In this document: one piece after another, positions 50,901 through 57,620 of the stretch
Position numbering within the stretch: the stretch's first letter is position 1
Layout: the number at the start of each line of letters is the position of its first letter
Program-made: the position numbers and the translations under genes
Notes under the pieces: model-generated
Told to the model about the DNA's origin: nothing
Seen by the model: the letters and a program-made list of their open reading frames with translations, nothing else
Database searches by the model: none
Assembly: GCF_004322755.1 (NCBI RefSeq)
Contig: NZ_CP036401.1
Span: 4,836,001 to 4,900,000, forward strand
Direction: 5' to 3'
DNA from: Pseudoduganella albidiflava
GTDB taxonomy: Bacteria > Pseudomonadota > Gammaproteobacteria > Burkholderiales > Burkholderiaceae_D
Length of the DNA: 64,000 nt

Positions 50901-51086
50901 ATTCAGCGTGTCGTAGCCATCGGAACCATTGATCGTGTCGTTTCCGCCATGGCCGAACACGGCATCGTCGCCGTAATCGCCGGTCCAGCCGAAGCCGCCG
51001 GTGAAGACATCGCCCCAATCCGTTCCTTCTTGCACATCGTCCATCATGCTGCCGAAAACAACAGGACCCTGAATCTTGACCGTCAT
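44904..51086 (-). CDS. Large RTX (hemolysin-type calcium-binding) secreted protein
   Basis: A 2060-residue protein built mainly of GGxGxDxLx nonapeptide repeats. Residues about 1-285: mixed N-terminal RTX arrays. About 285-645: repeated beta strands of the form GTYVIAWQ, GGWVATYAS, GGFIVVWS, resembling a beta-propeller. About 690-765: one Ig-like module (AGATITLFDAGAQVARVTAD). About 770-2060: serial blocks, each with a nonapeptide array, a DDTYLVD..GD.V.E segment, a YVLA..VE strand and TGN..DN.LTGN. The C-terminus ends EFDLFFG, a type I secretion-like tail. It has no Sec signal, which fits export by a type I secretion system; none is encoded nearby. No lipase, protease or pore domain was seen, so an adhesin or matrix role is more likely. 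Confidence 0.9.
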   Translation of the reverse strand: MTVKIQGPVVFGSMMDDVQEGTDWGDVFTGGFGWTGDYGDDAVFGHGGNDTINGSDGYDTLNGGAGSDLVDYSGASGAVTVHLGDGTAGLQLENYNWRNELLEMDTLVSIERVQGSAFDDHLVGDGADNVLAGGAGNNTLDGGLGIDTASYAGMAGPVTANLYTRQSSTGEGTDTLRSIENLTGSDFADMLIGDTAANRLDGGAGNDVLHAGAGNDDLVGGLGDDTAVFTGQRSEYAIVTLPDGRVTVSDLQAGRDGSDTLAGIRHLKFSDGTFDLAGVDRLVATGGQATSVTTLADGTYVIAWQATDGSGSGVFFRHFDANGLPIGDVTRINDAADGDQAAPAIAALYDGGWVATYASGSDIALQRFSADGSKNGAEIVLGGATGKLAPKVTATIDGGFAVTGHAAAAGGGSDVRISRFDADGGSRSDLVAGTSVAAAHSAVAEQDNGYMVAWQAADGILVQQYRWDNEATAAEVKLATSGVVGSIGIATLYGNGGLEVAGTVVSWIQDDGNPATADDAVMVQRFDAAGARMGGPVTVAVAEFQQDAAATGLRDGGFIVVWSNVAADGTASVMGRHYHPNGTAAGAAWQVNQVKLTGQVGAPAVAETADGSVIVSWTTTTADGGSLVWQQMVDHDGAAEFAASSSSGQPPAAPQFTVQEANAPGTTQASALAGPVANDLQIIDEGSFNTGNLLATGTGAAGATITLFDAGAQVARVTADAAGRWRVELSNLKAGAHSFSAVAIDALGQTSQASKTVVLVVLGTLEGTAGNDGAEYFTALGANDTAQALDGKEGNDTIHGGGGADTLAGGAGDDTFLVDNSGVTIVELAAGGTDTVRASVDATLAANVENLVFTGTGGRVGTGNAGNNALAGSSGNDKLDGGAGNDTLDGGAGNDTLDGGSGADALAGGDGNDQYVVDDAGDVVTENTAAAGGTDTVATTLASYTLGAGVEKLVRTGTAAFTGIGNALDNDMTGSAGNDRLEGGAGNDTLRGNGGSDVLAGGIGNDALYLGTGSATVDGGEGTDTLYLARAIGEYSRASSGSGLTLTGPDGEVVRASNVERFSFAGGTPVDLATLTVSASPVSQQLTGTAQADQVNGGTGNDTLDGGAGIDTLAGGTGNDTYVIDVAGDRINELADQGVDTVHANLTVRGATYVLADNVEHAIVTSTAAVNLTGNGLANQLTGNAAANTLIGGAGDDTLDGAAGADRLDGGAGDDTYTVDTSGDKVIELVDGGRDTVLSKSAVLTLAVNVEDLRYTGTQKATLTGNASDNEIVNGNGGGRLSGMAGDDTLVGGTGADSLVGADGDDVLQAGGGADTLDGGAGDDTAVLDGARGAWTITRTADRTLELSSGGVKVLARDVENLTFADGTLAFGALIVSGTATSWSDALAGTDGADVMNGLAGADTMTGLAGDDTYLVDNVDDKVVEAASGGVDTVEIAIAAANVTYVLAENVEHATVTSKSAVSVTGNGAANKLTGNAGINTLSGQDGNDTLDGAAGNDVLNGGEGNDSLLGGAGNDKLDGGAGNDMIDGGAGTDVMSGGAGDDVYIVDIAGDRVTELAGQGNDTVRTALATYVLGAELEQLVYTGNTVFTGTGNALANRIEGGIRNDKLAGGAGNDTLVGNGGNDTLDGGDGNDTVVLDGLRSTYTIEATASETLLSSGTVKIVLKGVETVVFSDRTLTVADLLVGAATAGGDSITGTSGDDTLDGKVGADTMAGLSGDDTYLVDAVGDNVVENAEQGTDTVRIAFVQASQTYVLAANVENAIVANTVVTHVTGNDGDNALTGNAGINTLSGGEGDDSLYGMAGNDKLDGDAGNDLLDGGAGSDVLAGGIGDDIYVVDSKGDKVIELDGEGYDIVQTAYSSHTLADNVEDLVYTGTSTAAFSGTGNDLDNLISGGRGKDRLSGGAGSDTLSGGEGDDALTGGAGDDVFRLDLGSNDTVADYKAGEDTVWFDVTGLKLGAVGAVQSASTGGFSAEASLVVFDVNAKKLDVASAAAAIGSADGSYANGDVAFFAIDNGTTTGLYKFMSNGADAVVSAGELTQVATLTGVKDASLVEFDLFFG

Positions 51087-51270
51087 GGCTCTCCACCCGA
51101 AAAATTAATTTCCACACGGAAATGTAACATACAAGGTTGGATTACGGCGCGATGCGGCAGACCTTTACGGGATACGCGGCTTTTTTTGTTGCAGTCACCT
51201 TACAGCGACCGTTTGTAGCGGAGAAGGCAAGACCAATCGGCAACGCCGTGCGGCGCAGCGCGCAACGGAC

Positions 51271-51786
51271 TCAGGTGGAGATGTGCTTGTCCTCTTCCTG
51301 GGCCTCCTGCATGGCTTGCGGCTCGAGGTGTTCGGCGGGGATGTTGAGCCGGACAAAGATGCCCCATGCCACCAGCAGTCCGGCGGCGCACAGTCCGATC
51401 ACGCCGGCGTGCGGCAACAGTTCCGGATGGCCGTGCAGGGACTGGAAGGCGGACACCAGGCACTCGATCGATAGCGAAACGACCACCACGACCAGGAAGC
51501 GCGACAGGAAGCGCCGCACCCGGGTCGGCGTGCTGATGCTGGCTTCGCGCTGCACTTCCTCTTCCAGCACGGTCTGCCCCAGTTCGAACGAGGCGACCGC
51601 GATCGTCAACAGGCCGATGCACTCGAGGATGCGGACGAAGCGGGGCGGCGTTTCGGCGTCGACCGCGGCCGTCAGTGCCTCCCAGATTTCCCACGCCGCC
51701 ATGCCGACCAGCGCGATGCCGCAGACGAGGAAGAACATCGCGACGGCGATATAACCGGCACCAAACAGTTTTTGCAGGACTTTCAT
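51271..51786 (-). CDS. Hypothetical membrane protein, 171 residues
   Basis: Four predicted membrane helices: GYIAVAMFFLVCGIALVGMAAW, ILECIGLLTIAVASFELGQTV, FLVVVVVSLSIECLVSAF and VIGLCAAGLLVAWGIFV. A conserved-looking acidic cytoplasmic loop (ELGQTVLEEEVQREA) follows helix 2, and the C-terminus is acidic (EAQEEDKHIST). I do not recognise the family. It is monocistronic, between the RTX gene and a symporter gene in divergent orientation. Confidence 0.7.
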   Translation of the reverse strand: MKVLQKLFGAGYIAVAMFFLVCGIALVGMAAWEIWEALTAAVDAETPPRFVRILECIGLLTIAVASFELGQTVLEEEVQREASISTPTRVRRFLSRFLVVVVVSLSIECLVSAFQSLHGHPELLPHAGVIGLCAAGLLVAWGIFVRLNIPAEHLEPQAMQEAQEEDKHIST

Positions 51787-52014
51787 GTTATTTCACTTAT
51801 AAGGATATGAGGCAATATTCGCATGGGCACGGCAGGGCAGTCGCACGCGAGCGGCGCTACAGCGGTAAAATTCGTTGAAGCCACGCCAATCCATTGATTT
51901 CGCCAGCCAGTTTTCGATGGCTGCCAAACTTTATTACCCGATTTCCCCGCACACACCAGTGCGGCCAGTATCTTTTCGACTCCTTTATTGACTCCTCAAC
52001 CGGTCAGGATCACG

Positions 52015-53421
52015 ATGACGTTCTCCGTTCTGCTCAACCTCGCCGCCGCCCTGCTCCTGCTGGGGTTCCTCTACCACCAGCAGCGCCGGCATGCCACCTT
52101 CACGGTGCGGGTCTTCACGGCGCTCGGCCTCGGCGTGGTGCTCGGCGCGGCGCTGCAGGCGCTGTACGGCGCCGACAGCGCCACCATCAAGACCACCGGC
52201 GAATACCTCGATATCGTCGGCACCGGCTATGTGAAGCTGCTGCAGATGATCGTGATGCCGCTGATCATGGTCTCGATCGTGGCGGCGATCCTGAAGCTGC
52301 GCGATGCGAAGTCGCTGGGCAAGATCAGCGCGCTGACGATCGGCACGCTGATGGCCACCACGGCGGTGGCCGCGGCGATCGGCATCCTGATGGCCAAGCT
52401 GTTCGGACTGTCGGCGGCGGGGCTGACCTCCAGCGCGGCCGAAGTGGCCCGCGGCGCCTACCTCGAGGGCCGCCTGGCCGACGCGCAGGCGATCTCGCTG
52501 CCGAACATGATCCTGTCGTTCATCCCGGCCAATCCGTTCCTCGACATGACGGGCGGGCGCAAGACATCGACCATCGCCGTCGTCATCTTTTCCGTGTTCG
52601 TCGGCATTGCCGCGATCGGCATTGCCGACAAGAAGCCGGAGCTGTTCGTGTCGTTCGAGCATGCGGTGAAGGTGGCGCACGCGATCGTGATGCGCATCGT
52701 GACGCTGGTGCTGCGGCTAACGCCCTATGGCATCTTCGCGCTGATGGCCCAGGTGGTCGCCACCTCCAGCTATGCCGACATCCTGGACCTGATCGGCTTC
52801 GTGGCCGCTTCCTACTGCGCGCTGCTGCTGATGTTCGGCGTGCATCTCGCCATCGTCGCGGGCACCGGGCTGAACCCGCTGCGCTTCGCGAAAAAGATCC
52901 TGCCCGTGCTGACATTCGCGTTCACGTCGCGCAGCAGTGCCGGCGCGATCCCGATGAACGTGCAGACGCAGGTGCAGCGGCTCGGCACGCCGGAAGGCAT
53001 CGCCAATTTCTCGGCATCGTTCGGCGCTACCATCGGCCAGAACGGCTGCGCGGGCATTTATCCGGCCATGCTGGCCGTGATGATCGCCCCCACTGTCGGC
53101 ATCGATCCGTTTACCGTGTCGTTCCTGCTGCCGCTGCTGGCCGTGGTCACGATCGGCTCGGTCGGCGTGGCCGGCGTGGGCGGCGGCGCCACCTTCGCCG
53201 CGCTGATCGTGCTTTCCTCGATGAACCTGCCGGTGGCGCTGGCCGGCCTGCTGATCTCGATCGAACCGCTGATCGACATGGGCCGCACGGCGCTGAACGT
53301 TTCCGGCGCGATCACGGCCGGCACGCTGACCTCGCGCGTGATGGGCGAGACGGATGTCGCCGTGTTCGAGCGCGATGACGATGCCGATGCGGATATCGAA
53401 TCGGAAACCACCCCCGCCTGA
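52015..53421 (+). CDS. tcyP: L-cystine/dicarboxylate:cation symporter (TcyP-like, DAACS family)
   Basis: A 468-residue secondary transporter of the sodium:dicarboxylate symporter family, with eight helices and two re-entrant loops. SRSSAGAIPMNVQTQ is HP1 (serine-rich), GQNGCAGIYPAMLAVMIAP is the TM7 region, and GGGATFAALIVLSSMNLPV is HP2. The N-terminal pattern TTGEYLDIVGTGYVKLLQMIVMPL and the overall length fit TcyP, which imports cystine. ATG 52015 with CAGGAT upstream is preferred; a TTG at 51988 adds nine residues. Confidence 0.85.
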   Translation: MTFSVLLNLAAALLLLGFLYHQQRRHATFTVRVFTALGLGVVLGAALQALYGADSATIKTTGEYLDIVGTGYVKLLQMIVMPLIMVSIVAAILKLRDAKSLGKISALTIGTLMATTAVAAAIGILMAKLFGLSAAGLTSSAAEVARGAYLEGRLADAQAISLPNMILSFIPANPFLDMTGGRKTSTIAVVIFSVFVGIAAIGIADKKPELFVSFEHAVKVAHAIVMRIVTLVLRLTPYGIFALMAQVVATSSYADILDLIGFVAASYCALLLMFGVHLAIVAGTGLNPLRFAKKILPVLTFAFTSRSSAGAIPMNVQTQVQRLGTPEGIANFSASFGATIGQNGCAGIYPAMLAVMIAPTVGIDPFTVSFLLPLLAVVTIGSVGVAGVGGGATFAALIVLSSMNLPVALAGLLISIEPLIDMGRTALNVSGAITAGTLTSRVMGETDVAVFERDDDADADIESETTPA

Positions 53422-53519
53422 GGAAGCCGCGCCGCCGCGCGCGGTTGGGCCGCCATCTCGCGCCACCGTTTTGCAGTTTCGTCTAGTATTCGCAAACCGA
53501 ATTACCGGGACGGACGGCG

Positions 53520-54284
53520 ATGGAACAAAAGTGGCCTCAACAGATCTGGATCGTGCGGCACGGACAAAGTGCCGGCAACGTCGCGCGTGAAGCGGCGGAA
53601 GCCGCCTCGCAGTTTCTGATCGACATCGCCGAACGGGACATGGACGTGCCGCTGTCGCAACTGGGCGAGCGCCAGGCAGCCGCGCTGGGGCAATGGTTCG
53701 GTGCGCTGCCGCCGGAGCAGCGGCCCAACGTGGTGCTGTTCTCGCCTTACGTGCGGGCGCGCGAAACGGCGCTGGCGGTGGTCGACCGCCTCGATCGCGA
53801 CGAGCTGCTGACAGTGGCGACCGACGAGCGGCTGCGCGAGAAGGAATTCGGCATCGTCGACCGCCTGACGCCGCTGGGCATTGCCGACAAGTTCCCCGAA
53901 CTGCATGAACAGCGCCGCCACGTGGGCAAGTTCTACTTCCGGCCACCGGGCGGCGAAAGCTGGTGCGACGTGATCCTGCGCCTGCGCAGCGTGCTCGATA
54001 CCATCACCCGCGAATACCGCGGCGAGCGCGTGCTGATCGTGGGGCACCAGGTGATCGTCAACTGCTTCCGTTACCTGCTGGAACGGATGGACGAGGATGC
54101 GATCCTGGCCATCGACCGCGCCGCCGATGTGCCGAACTGCAGCGTCACCTCTTACCGGTTCGACCCGGCCGCCGGCAAGCGCGGCAAGCTCGTGCTCGAC
54201 CTGGAAAACTTCGTTGCCCCGCTGACGTCCACCGGTACCCCGGTCACGAAAAGCAAGGACCAGCCGGCCGCGCCGAAAGCATGA
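53520..54284 (+). CDS. Histidine phosphatase (phosphoglycerate mutase-like) family protein
   Basis: A 254-residue member of the histidine phosphatase superfamily. Catalytic RHGQSAGN begins at about residue 13; the second His is in VLIVGHQVIVNCF; acid/base region REKEFGIVDRL. It is cytoplasmic, and the true substrate (phosphosugar, nucleotide, protein) is unknown. Its stop overlaps an upstream ATG of the nnrD frame (ATGA 54281-54284), so the two genes are coupled. Confidence 0.88.
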   Translation: MEQKWPQQIWIVRHGQSAGNVAREAAEAASQFLIDIAERDMDVPLSQLGERQAAALGQWFGALPPEQRPNVVLFSPYVRARETALAVVDRLDRDELLTVATDERLREKEFGIVDRLTPLGIADKFPELHEQRRHVGKFYFRPPGGESWCDVILRLRSVLDTITREYRGERVLIVGHQVIVNCFRYLLERMDEDAILAIDRAADVPNCSVTSYRFDPAAGKRGKLVLDLENFVAPLTSTGTPVTKSKDQPAAPKA

Positions 54285-54298
54285 CGACAGGAGCATCG

Positions 54299-55237
54299 AT
54301 GACAACCGAGATCACCGCCGCCACGTTACGGGAATGGGCACTGCCCGAACCCTCGTTCGACGACGACAAGGAAGGCCGCGGCCATGTGCTGATCGTGGGC
54401 GGTTCGCGCGAAATGCCGGGTGCCGTGATGCTGGCGGCGACGGCCGCGCTGCGGGCCGGCGCCGGCAAGCTGACGATGGCGACGGCCGCCAGCGTGGCGC
54501 CGCTGGTGGCGACGGCGATCCCCGAGGCCCGGGTGATCGGCCTGGCCGAAACGAACAGCGGCGGTTTCACCGTGGAAGCGGCGCGCCGCCTCGGCGACCT
54601 GTTCGGCAGCACCAGTGGCAAGGCCGGCAGCAAGCCCGGCGCCATGCTGGTCGGCCCGGGCATGCAGGACGACGCCGCCACGGCGGAACTGGTGCATGCC
54701 CTGCTGCCGCGCTTCGCCGGCACGCCGCTGATCCTGGATGCGGCGGCGATGGGCGCGGTGCGGGCGCAGGGCGAGCCGCACCTGCTGGAAGAGCCGAAGG
54801 ACATGGAACATTTCCGCTTCCGCGAAGCGGTGCTGATGACGCCGCACGCCGGCGAACTGGCGCACCTGACGCGGCGCGACAAGGAACGGATCTGCGACGC
54901 CCCGCTCGAGGCGGCGCAGGAGGCCGCGCGGCGCTGGAACGCGATCGTGGCGCTGAAGGGCGCCACCACCGTGATCGCCACGCCCGACGGCCAGCAGTGG
55001 CAACACCAGGGCGGCAATGTCGGCCTGGCCATTTCCGGCTCGGGCGACACGCTGGCAGGCATCATCGCCGGCCTCGTGGCGCGTGGCGCCACGCTGGAGC
55101 AGGCTGCCGCATGGGGGATCGCGCTGCATGCGTCCGCCGGCGAACAGCTGTCGATCCGGTACGGCGTGCTGGGTTACCTGGCACGGGAGATTTCGGCCGA
55201 AATACCGGCCCTGTTGCGTACGCTTGCCCCAGCCTGA
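54299..55237 (+). CDS. nnrD: ADP/ATP-dependent NAD(P)H-hydrate dehydratase
   Basis: A 312-residue carbohydrate-kinase-like (YjeF C-terminal type) enzyme that repairs hydrated NAD(P)H. GHVLIVGGSREMPGAVMLAATAALRAGAGKLT is the conserved first part, with VGPGM, LILDA, LTPHAGEL-like (MTPHAGELAHL) and the catalytic SGSGDTLAGIIAG. It is a stand-alone dehydratase domain without an NnrE epimerase half. ATG 54299 has AGGAG 6 nt upstream; ATG 54281 overlaps the preceding stop and is an alternative. Confidence 0.93.
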   Translation: MTTEITAATLREWALPEPSFDDDKEGRGHVLIVGGSREMPGAVMLAATAALRAGAGKLTMATAASVAPLVATAIPEARVIGLAETNSGGFTVEAARRLGDLFGSTSGKAGSKPGAMLVGPGMQDDAATAELVHALLPRFAGTPLILDAAAMGAVRAQGEPHLLEEPKDMEHFRFREAVLMTPHAGELAHLTRRDKERICDAPLEAAQEAARRWNAIVALKGATTVIATPDGQQWQHQGGNVGLAISGSGDTLAGIIAGLVARGATLEQAAAWGIALHASAGEQLSIRYGVLGYLAREISAEIPALLRTLAPA

Positions 55238-55342
55238 GGGGGATAGCGGCTATTAACATCAGGCACATCTCGAACCTGCAACCATTCCGGCGGTCCCACC
55301 GCCGGCGGTGGTTGCACCCCACCCACTTTATGAGGAGTCGAC

Positions 55343-55705
55343 ATGATTAAGCTGAGTAAATCGTCCGCCCTGATCCTGGCAGCAGTGCTGGGCACCGCAG
55401 CACTGACCGGCTGCAAGAACCGCGATGCGGACCAGCCGGCGGCAACCGATACGGCACCGGCGGTAACGCCGGATACGAGCACCACCCCGGCCGCACCGGC
55501 CACCCCGCCGGCCAGCGGCACCAGCGGCGACATGGGCACTACCGGCGGCACCACCACGCCACCGGCCGACGCCACCACGACGACGCCGCCGACCGACGGC
55601 GCCACCACGCCGGCGACCGGCACGACCGGCACCGGCACGTCCGGCACGTCGGGCACCACCGGCGATACCGGTACTTCGGGCACCGGCACCACGCCGAACC
55701 GCTGA
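55343..55705 (+). CDS. Thr/Pro/Gly-rich small lipoprotein
   Basis: A 120-residue predicted lipoprotein. Signal MIKLSKSSALILAAVLGTAALTGC gives an LTGC lipobox with the acylated Cys near residue 24. The mature part is almost only Thr, Pro, Ala, Gly, Ser and Asp, in short repeats (TTGGTTTPPADATTTTPP; TGTGTSGTSGTTGDTG), so it is disordered. No known domain. GAGGAG lies 7 nt before the ATG. A hairpin GCAACCA...TGGTTGC (55278-55316) upstream may end the nnrD transcript. Possibly a surface linker or spacer protein; the function is unknown. Confidence 0.8.
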   Translation: MIKLSKSSALILAAVLGTAALTGCKNRDADQPAATDTAPAVTPDTSTTPAAPATPPASGTSGDMGTTGGTTTPPADATTTTPPTDGATTPATGTTGTGTSGTSGTTGDTGTSGTGTTPNR

Positions 55706-55719
55706 TCAGCACCCAGGTA

Positions 55720-55756
55720 AAAAGCCGGCACCTCTCGCGAGGTGCCGGCTTTTTTT
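55720..55756. terminator. Bidirectional terminator between lipoprotein and FadL genes
   Basis: AAAAGCCGGCACCTC and GAGGTGCCGGCTTTTTTT make a perfect stem with a TCGC tetraloop, an A-run before and seven T after. It serves both convergent genes. Confidence 0.93.
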
Positions 55757-55804
55757 CGTGCCGCCGTGGCGGCACTTCGTGCGCAAGCCGCCGAGGCGGC
55801 GCGA

Positions 55805-57247
55805 TCAGAACTTGTAGTTGTACGCCACGCCCAGCAGGTTCATGTGCGTGTTCCAGCTGCCTTTCGTGGTTTCGCCATTGCCCGTGCAGGTCAGCAGGCC
55901 AGGACGGCAGTCGTTCTTGTAGTTGCTGTTCGCTTCCTTGAAGTCCAGGTACGTGTAGGCCACGTCGATCGACGAATTGGCCGACAGCTTCCAGTTGGCG
56001 CCGAAGGACAGCTGGTTGCGGTCCGAATCCGGCAATGCGGAATGGCGCAGCTGGTCGCTGCGCACCGGCGCCTCGTCGTGGGCGATACCGGCACGCAGCA
56101 GCACGCGATCGTTCAGCTTGTAGTTTGCGCCCAGGGCGACACGCACGGTGTTCTTCCACTGCTGGCGGATCACCTCGTCGCCATTGTCGGTGCCGAGGAA
56201 TTCGATGTTGATGTTCTGCATGCGCGAGTGGCGCGTCCAGGTCACGTCGAACACGCCGGCCAGGCGATCGTTGAACTCATGGTAGCCGTTCACCGACAGG
56301 GTTTCCGGCGTGCGCAGCTTCACGCGCGCAGCGGAGTCCTCGTGGTGCGAACGCTCCTCGATGATGGCGTTGATCACGCGGTCGCTCGTCACGGTGGAGA
56401 AGTCCCAGTCGGCACCACCGCCCAGCTTGTGGTCGATGTGCGACCGGTAGGCGATGCCGAAGCGGGTGCCTGGCGCCGGCTGATACAGGTAGCCGACATT
56501 GAAGCCGTAGCCCCAGTCCTTGCCTTCGACTTCGGCGCGGCCGTCGCTGATCGAGGCCAGCGCGGCGGGGTTGCCGCCCATCGCGACGATCTGGCGGATC
56601 AGCGCCGCGCCCGTACCAGCTGCCTGCGCGGCGGCCACGGAACCCGGCACGTCGACCATCTGGCCCAGGCTGGCCTTCATGAACTCGGCCGTGATGCCGA
56701 AGCCGAGCGAATGGCGCTCGTTGATCTTGAATGCCATGGACGGATTCAGCGCGATCGCGGTCAGCTTCATGTTCGTCAGCGCGTAGCGGCCGGACCAGTC
56801 CCAGTCATACGACAGGTTGGCGCCGTACGGCACGAACATGCCGAAGCCGGCGGTCCACTGGTTGTTGAGTTTCTGGCTGTAGTACAGCGAGGGCGCCGCC
56901 ACCGCGGTCGGCGCGTATTCGTCCTGCAGCTTCTGGCCGCCGGTCGAAGTCCCGGTGAAGCGGGTCGAGCCGCTGTCGGAGTACGTGGAGTGCGGCACCA
57001 GGCCGGTCACGCCGGTCATCAGCTGGCGGCCTTCCAGGCGGGACAGGCCGGCCGGGTTGGCGAAGATGGTGGAAGCGTCAGCCGCCTCGGCACCGTTGGC
57101 CTCGGCCGTGCCTTGCGACGACACGCTCTGCGAGCCGAAGCGGTAGCCGGATGCGCCGGCAGTTACGGACACGGTCGCCAGCGCGGCCGTGATGATCAGG
57201 GTCAGGTATTTTTTATCCAAGGTAGTCTCGCTGTCTATTCTTGCCAT
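55805..57247 (-). CDS. FadL/OmpP1/TodX-family outer membrane transporter
   Basis: A 480-residue outer-membrane barrel. Signal peptide DKKYLTLIITAALATVSVTAGASG, then the FadL N-terminal hatch (GSQSVSSQGTAEANGAEAADASTIFANPAGLSRLEG), which includes the signature ANPAGLS. Barrel strands follow, ending in VAYNYKF with the terminal Phe typical of outer-membrane insertion. It carries long-chain fatty acids or hydrophobic compounds across the outer membrane. The start at 57247 has AGGGGAG about 12 nt upstream. A Cys pair (NDCRPGLLTC) in a loop near the end could form a disulfide. No fatty-acid degradation gene is adjacent. Confidence 0.93.
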   Translation of the reverse strand: MARIDSETTLDKKYLTLIITAALATVSVTAGASGYRFGSQSVSSQGTAEANGAEAADASTIFANPAGLSRLEGRQLMTGVTGLVPHSTYSDSGSTRFTGTSTGGQKLQDEYAPTAVAAPSLYYSQKLNNQWTAGFGMFVPYGANLSYDWDWSGRYALTNMKLTAIALNPSMAFKINERHSLGFGITAEFMKASLGQMVDVPGSVAAAQAAGTGAALIRQIVAMGGNPAALASISDGRAEVEGKDWGYGFNVGYLYQPAPGTRFGIAYRSHIDHKLGGGADWDFSTVTSDRVINAIIEERSHHEDSAARVKLRTPETLSVNGYHEFNDRLAGVFDVTWTRHSRMQNINIEFLGTDNGDEVIRQQWKNTVRVALGANYKLNDRVLLRAGIAHDEAPVRSDQLRHSALPDSDRNQLSFGANWKLSANSSIDVAYTYLDFKEANSNYKNDCRPGLLTCTGNGETTKGSWNTHMNLLGVAYNYKF

Positions 57248-57571
57248 TCGAATAATTGCTCCCCTCTAACGGCTGGGGCTGCGGGGCGAGCATACTACAC
57301 CATCAGAAATTTTGATACGAGCGTACGTTTTTCGCGCTGCAACATGTGTCAAAACAGCTCTCGTAACAATTTGCTTGATCAATCCGCTAGACAATGCGCA
57401 CTTTTTGGTTTTAATTGCATCGCCAACCTGCAGGTTATTTCACTGCTCGGCTTGTTGCAAAACAATATGGACCACATGGGTAGACAACATGGCGACAGAC
57501 TCTCCTGCAGGGACAGTCCCCAGAAGTTTTACAACACGCGCGGCGTTTTCTTTCCTGCGGCCTTCATTGCT
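57248..57571. other. AT-richer intergenic region upstream of the FadL gene
   Basis: About 320 bp with no supported gene, clearly richer in A+T than its surroundings (for example 57300-57480). It should hold the FadL promoter on the minus strand. I could not settle on a specific -35/-10 pair. A 102-codon plus-strand frame covers it but lacks any coding signature. Confidence 0.5.
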
Positions 57572-57599
57572 AAAAAAAGGGGCCGCTAGTGGCGGCCCC
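57572..57599 (-). terminator. Rho-independent terminator of the RND operon
   Basis: On the minus strand GGGGCCGCC and GGCGGCCCC-type arms (57579-57599) with a short loop are followed by TTTTTTTA. It lies 21 bp after the stop of the RND pump gene. Confidence 0.88.
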
Positions 57600-57620
57600 A
57601 ACGGAGAAAGACAGTGGTGA

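Noticed and set aside
44877..51218. A 2113-codon open frame on the plus strand opposite the RTX gene
   Set aside because: It is the antisense shadow of a highly repetitive GC-rich gene. The minus-strand product shows clear RTX repeats; the plus-strand product has no domain and biased Gly/Val/Ala/Arg/His composition.
57312..57620. A 102-codon plus-strand frame upstream of the FadL gene
   Set aside because: No ribosome-binding site, no conserved motif, and it runs into the RND terminator.
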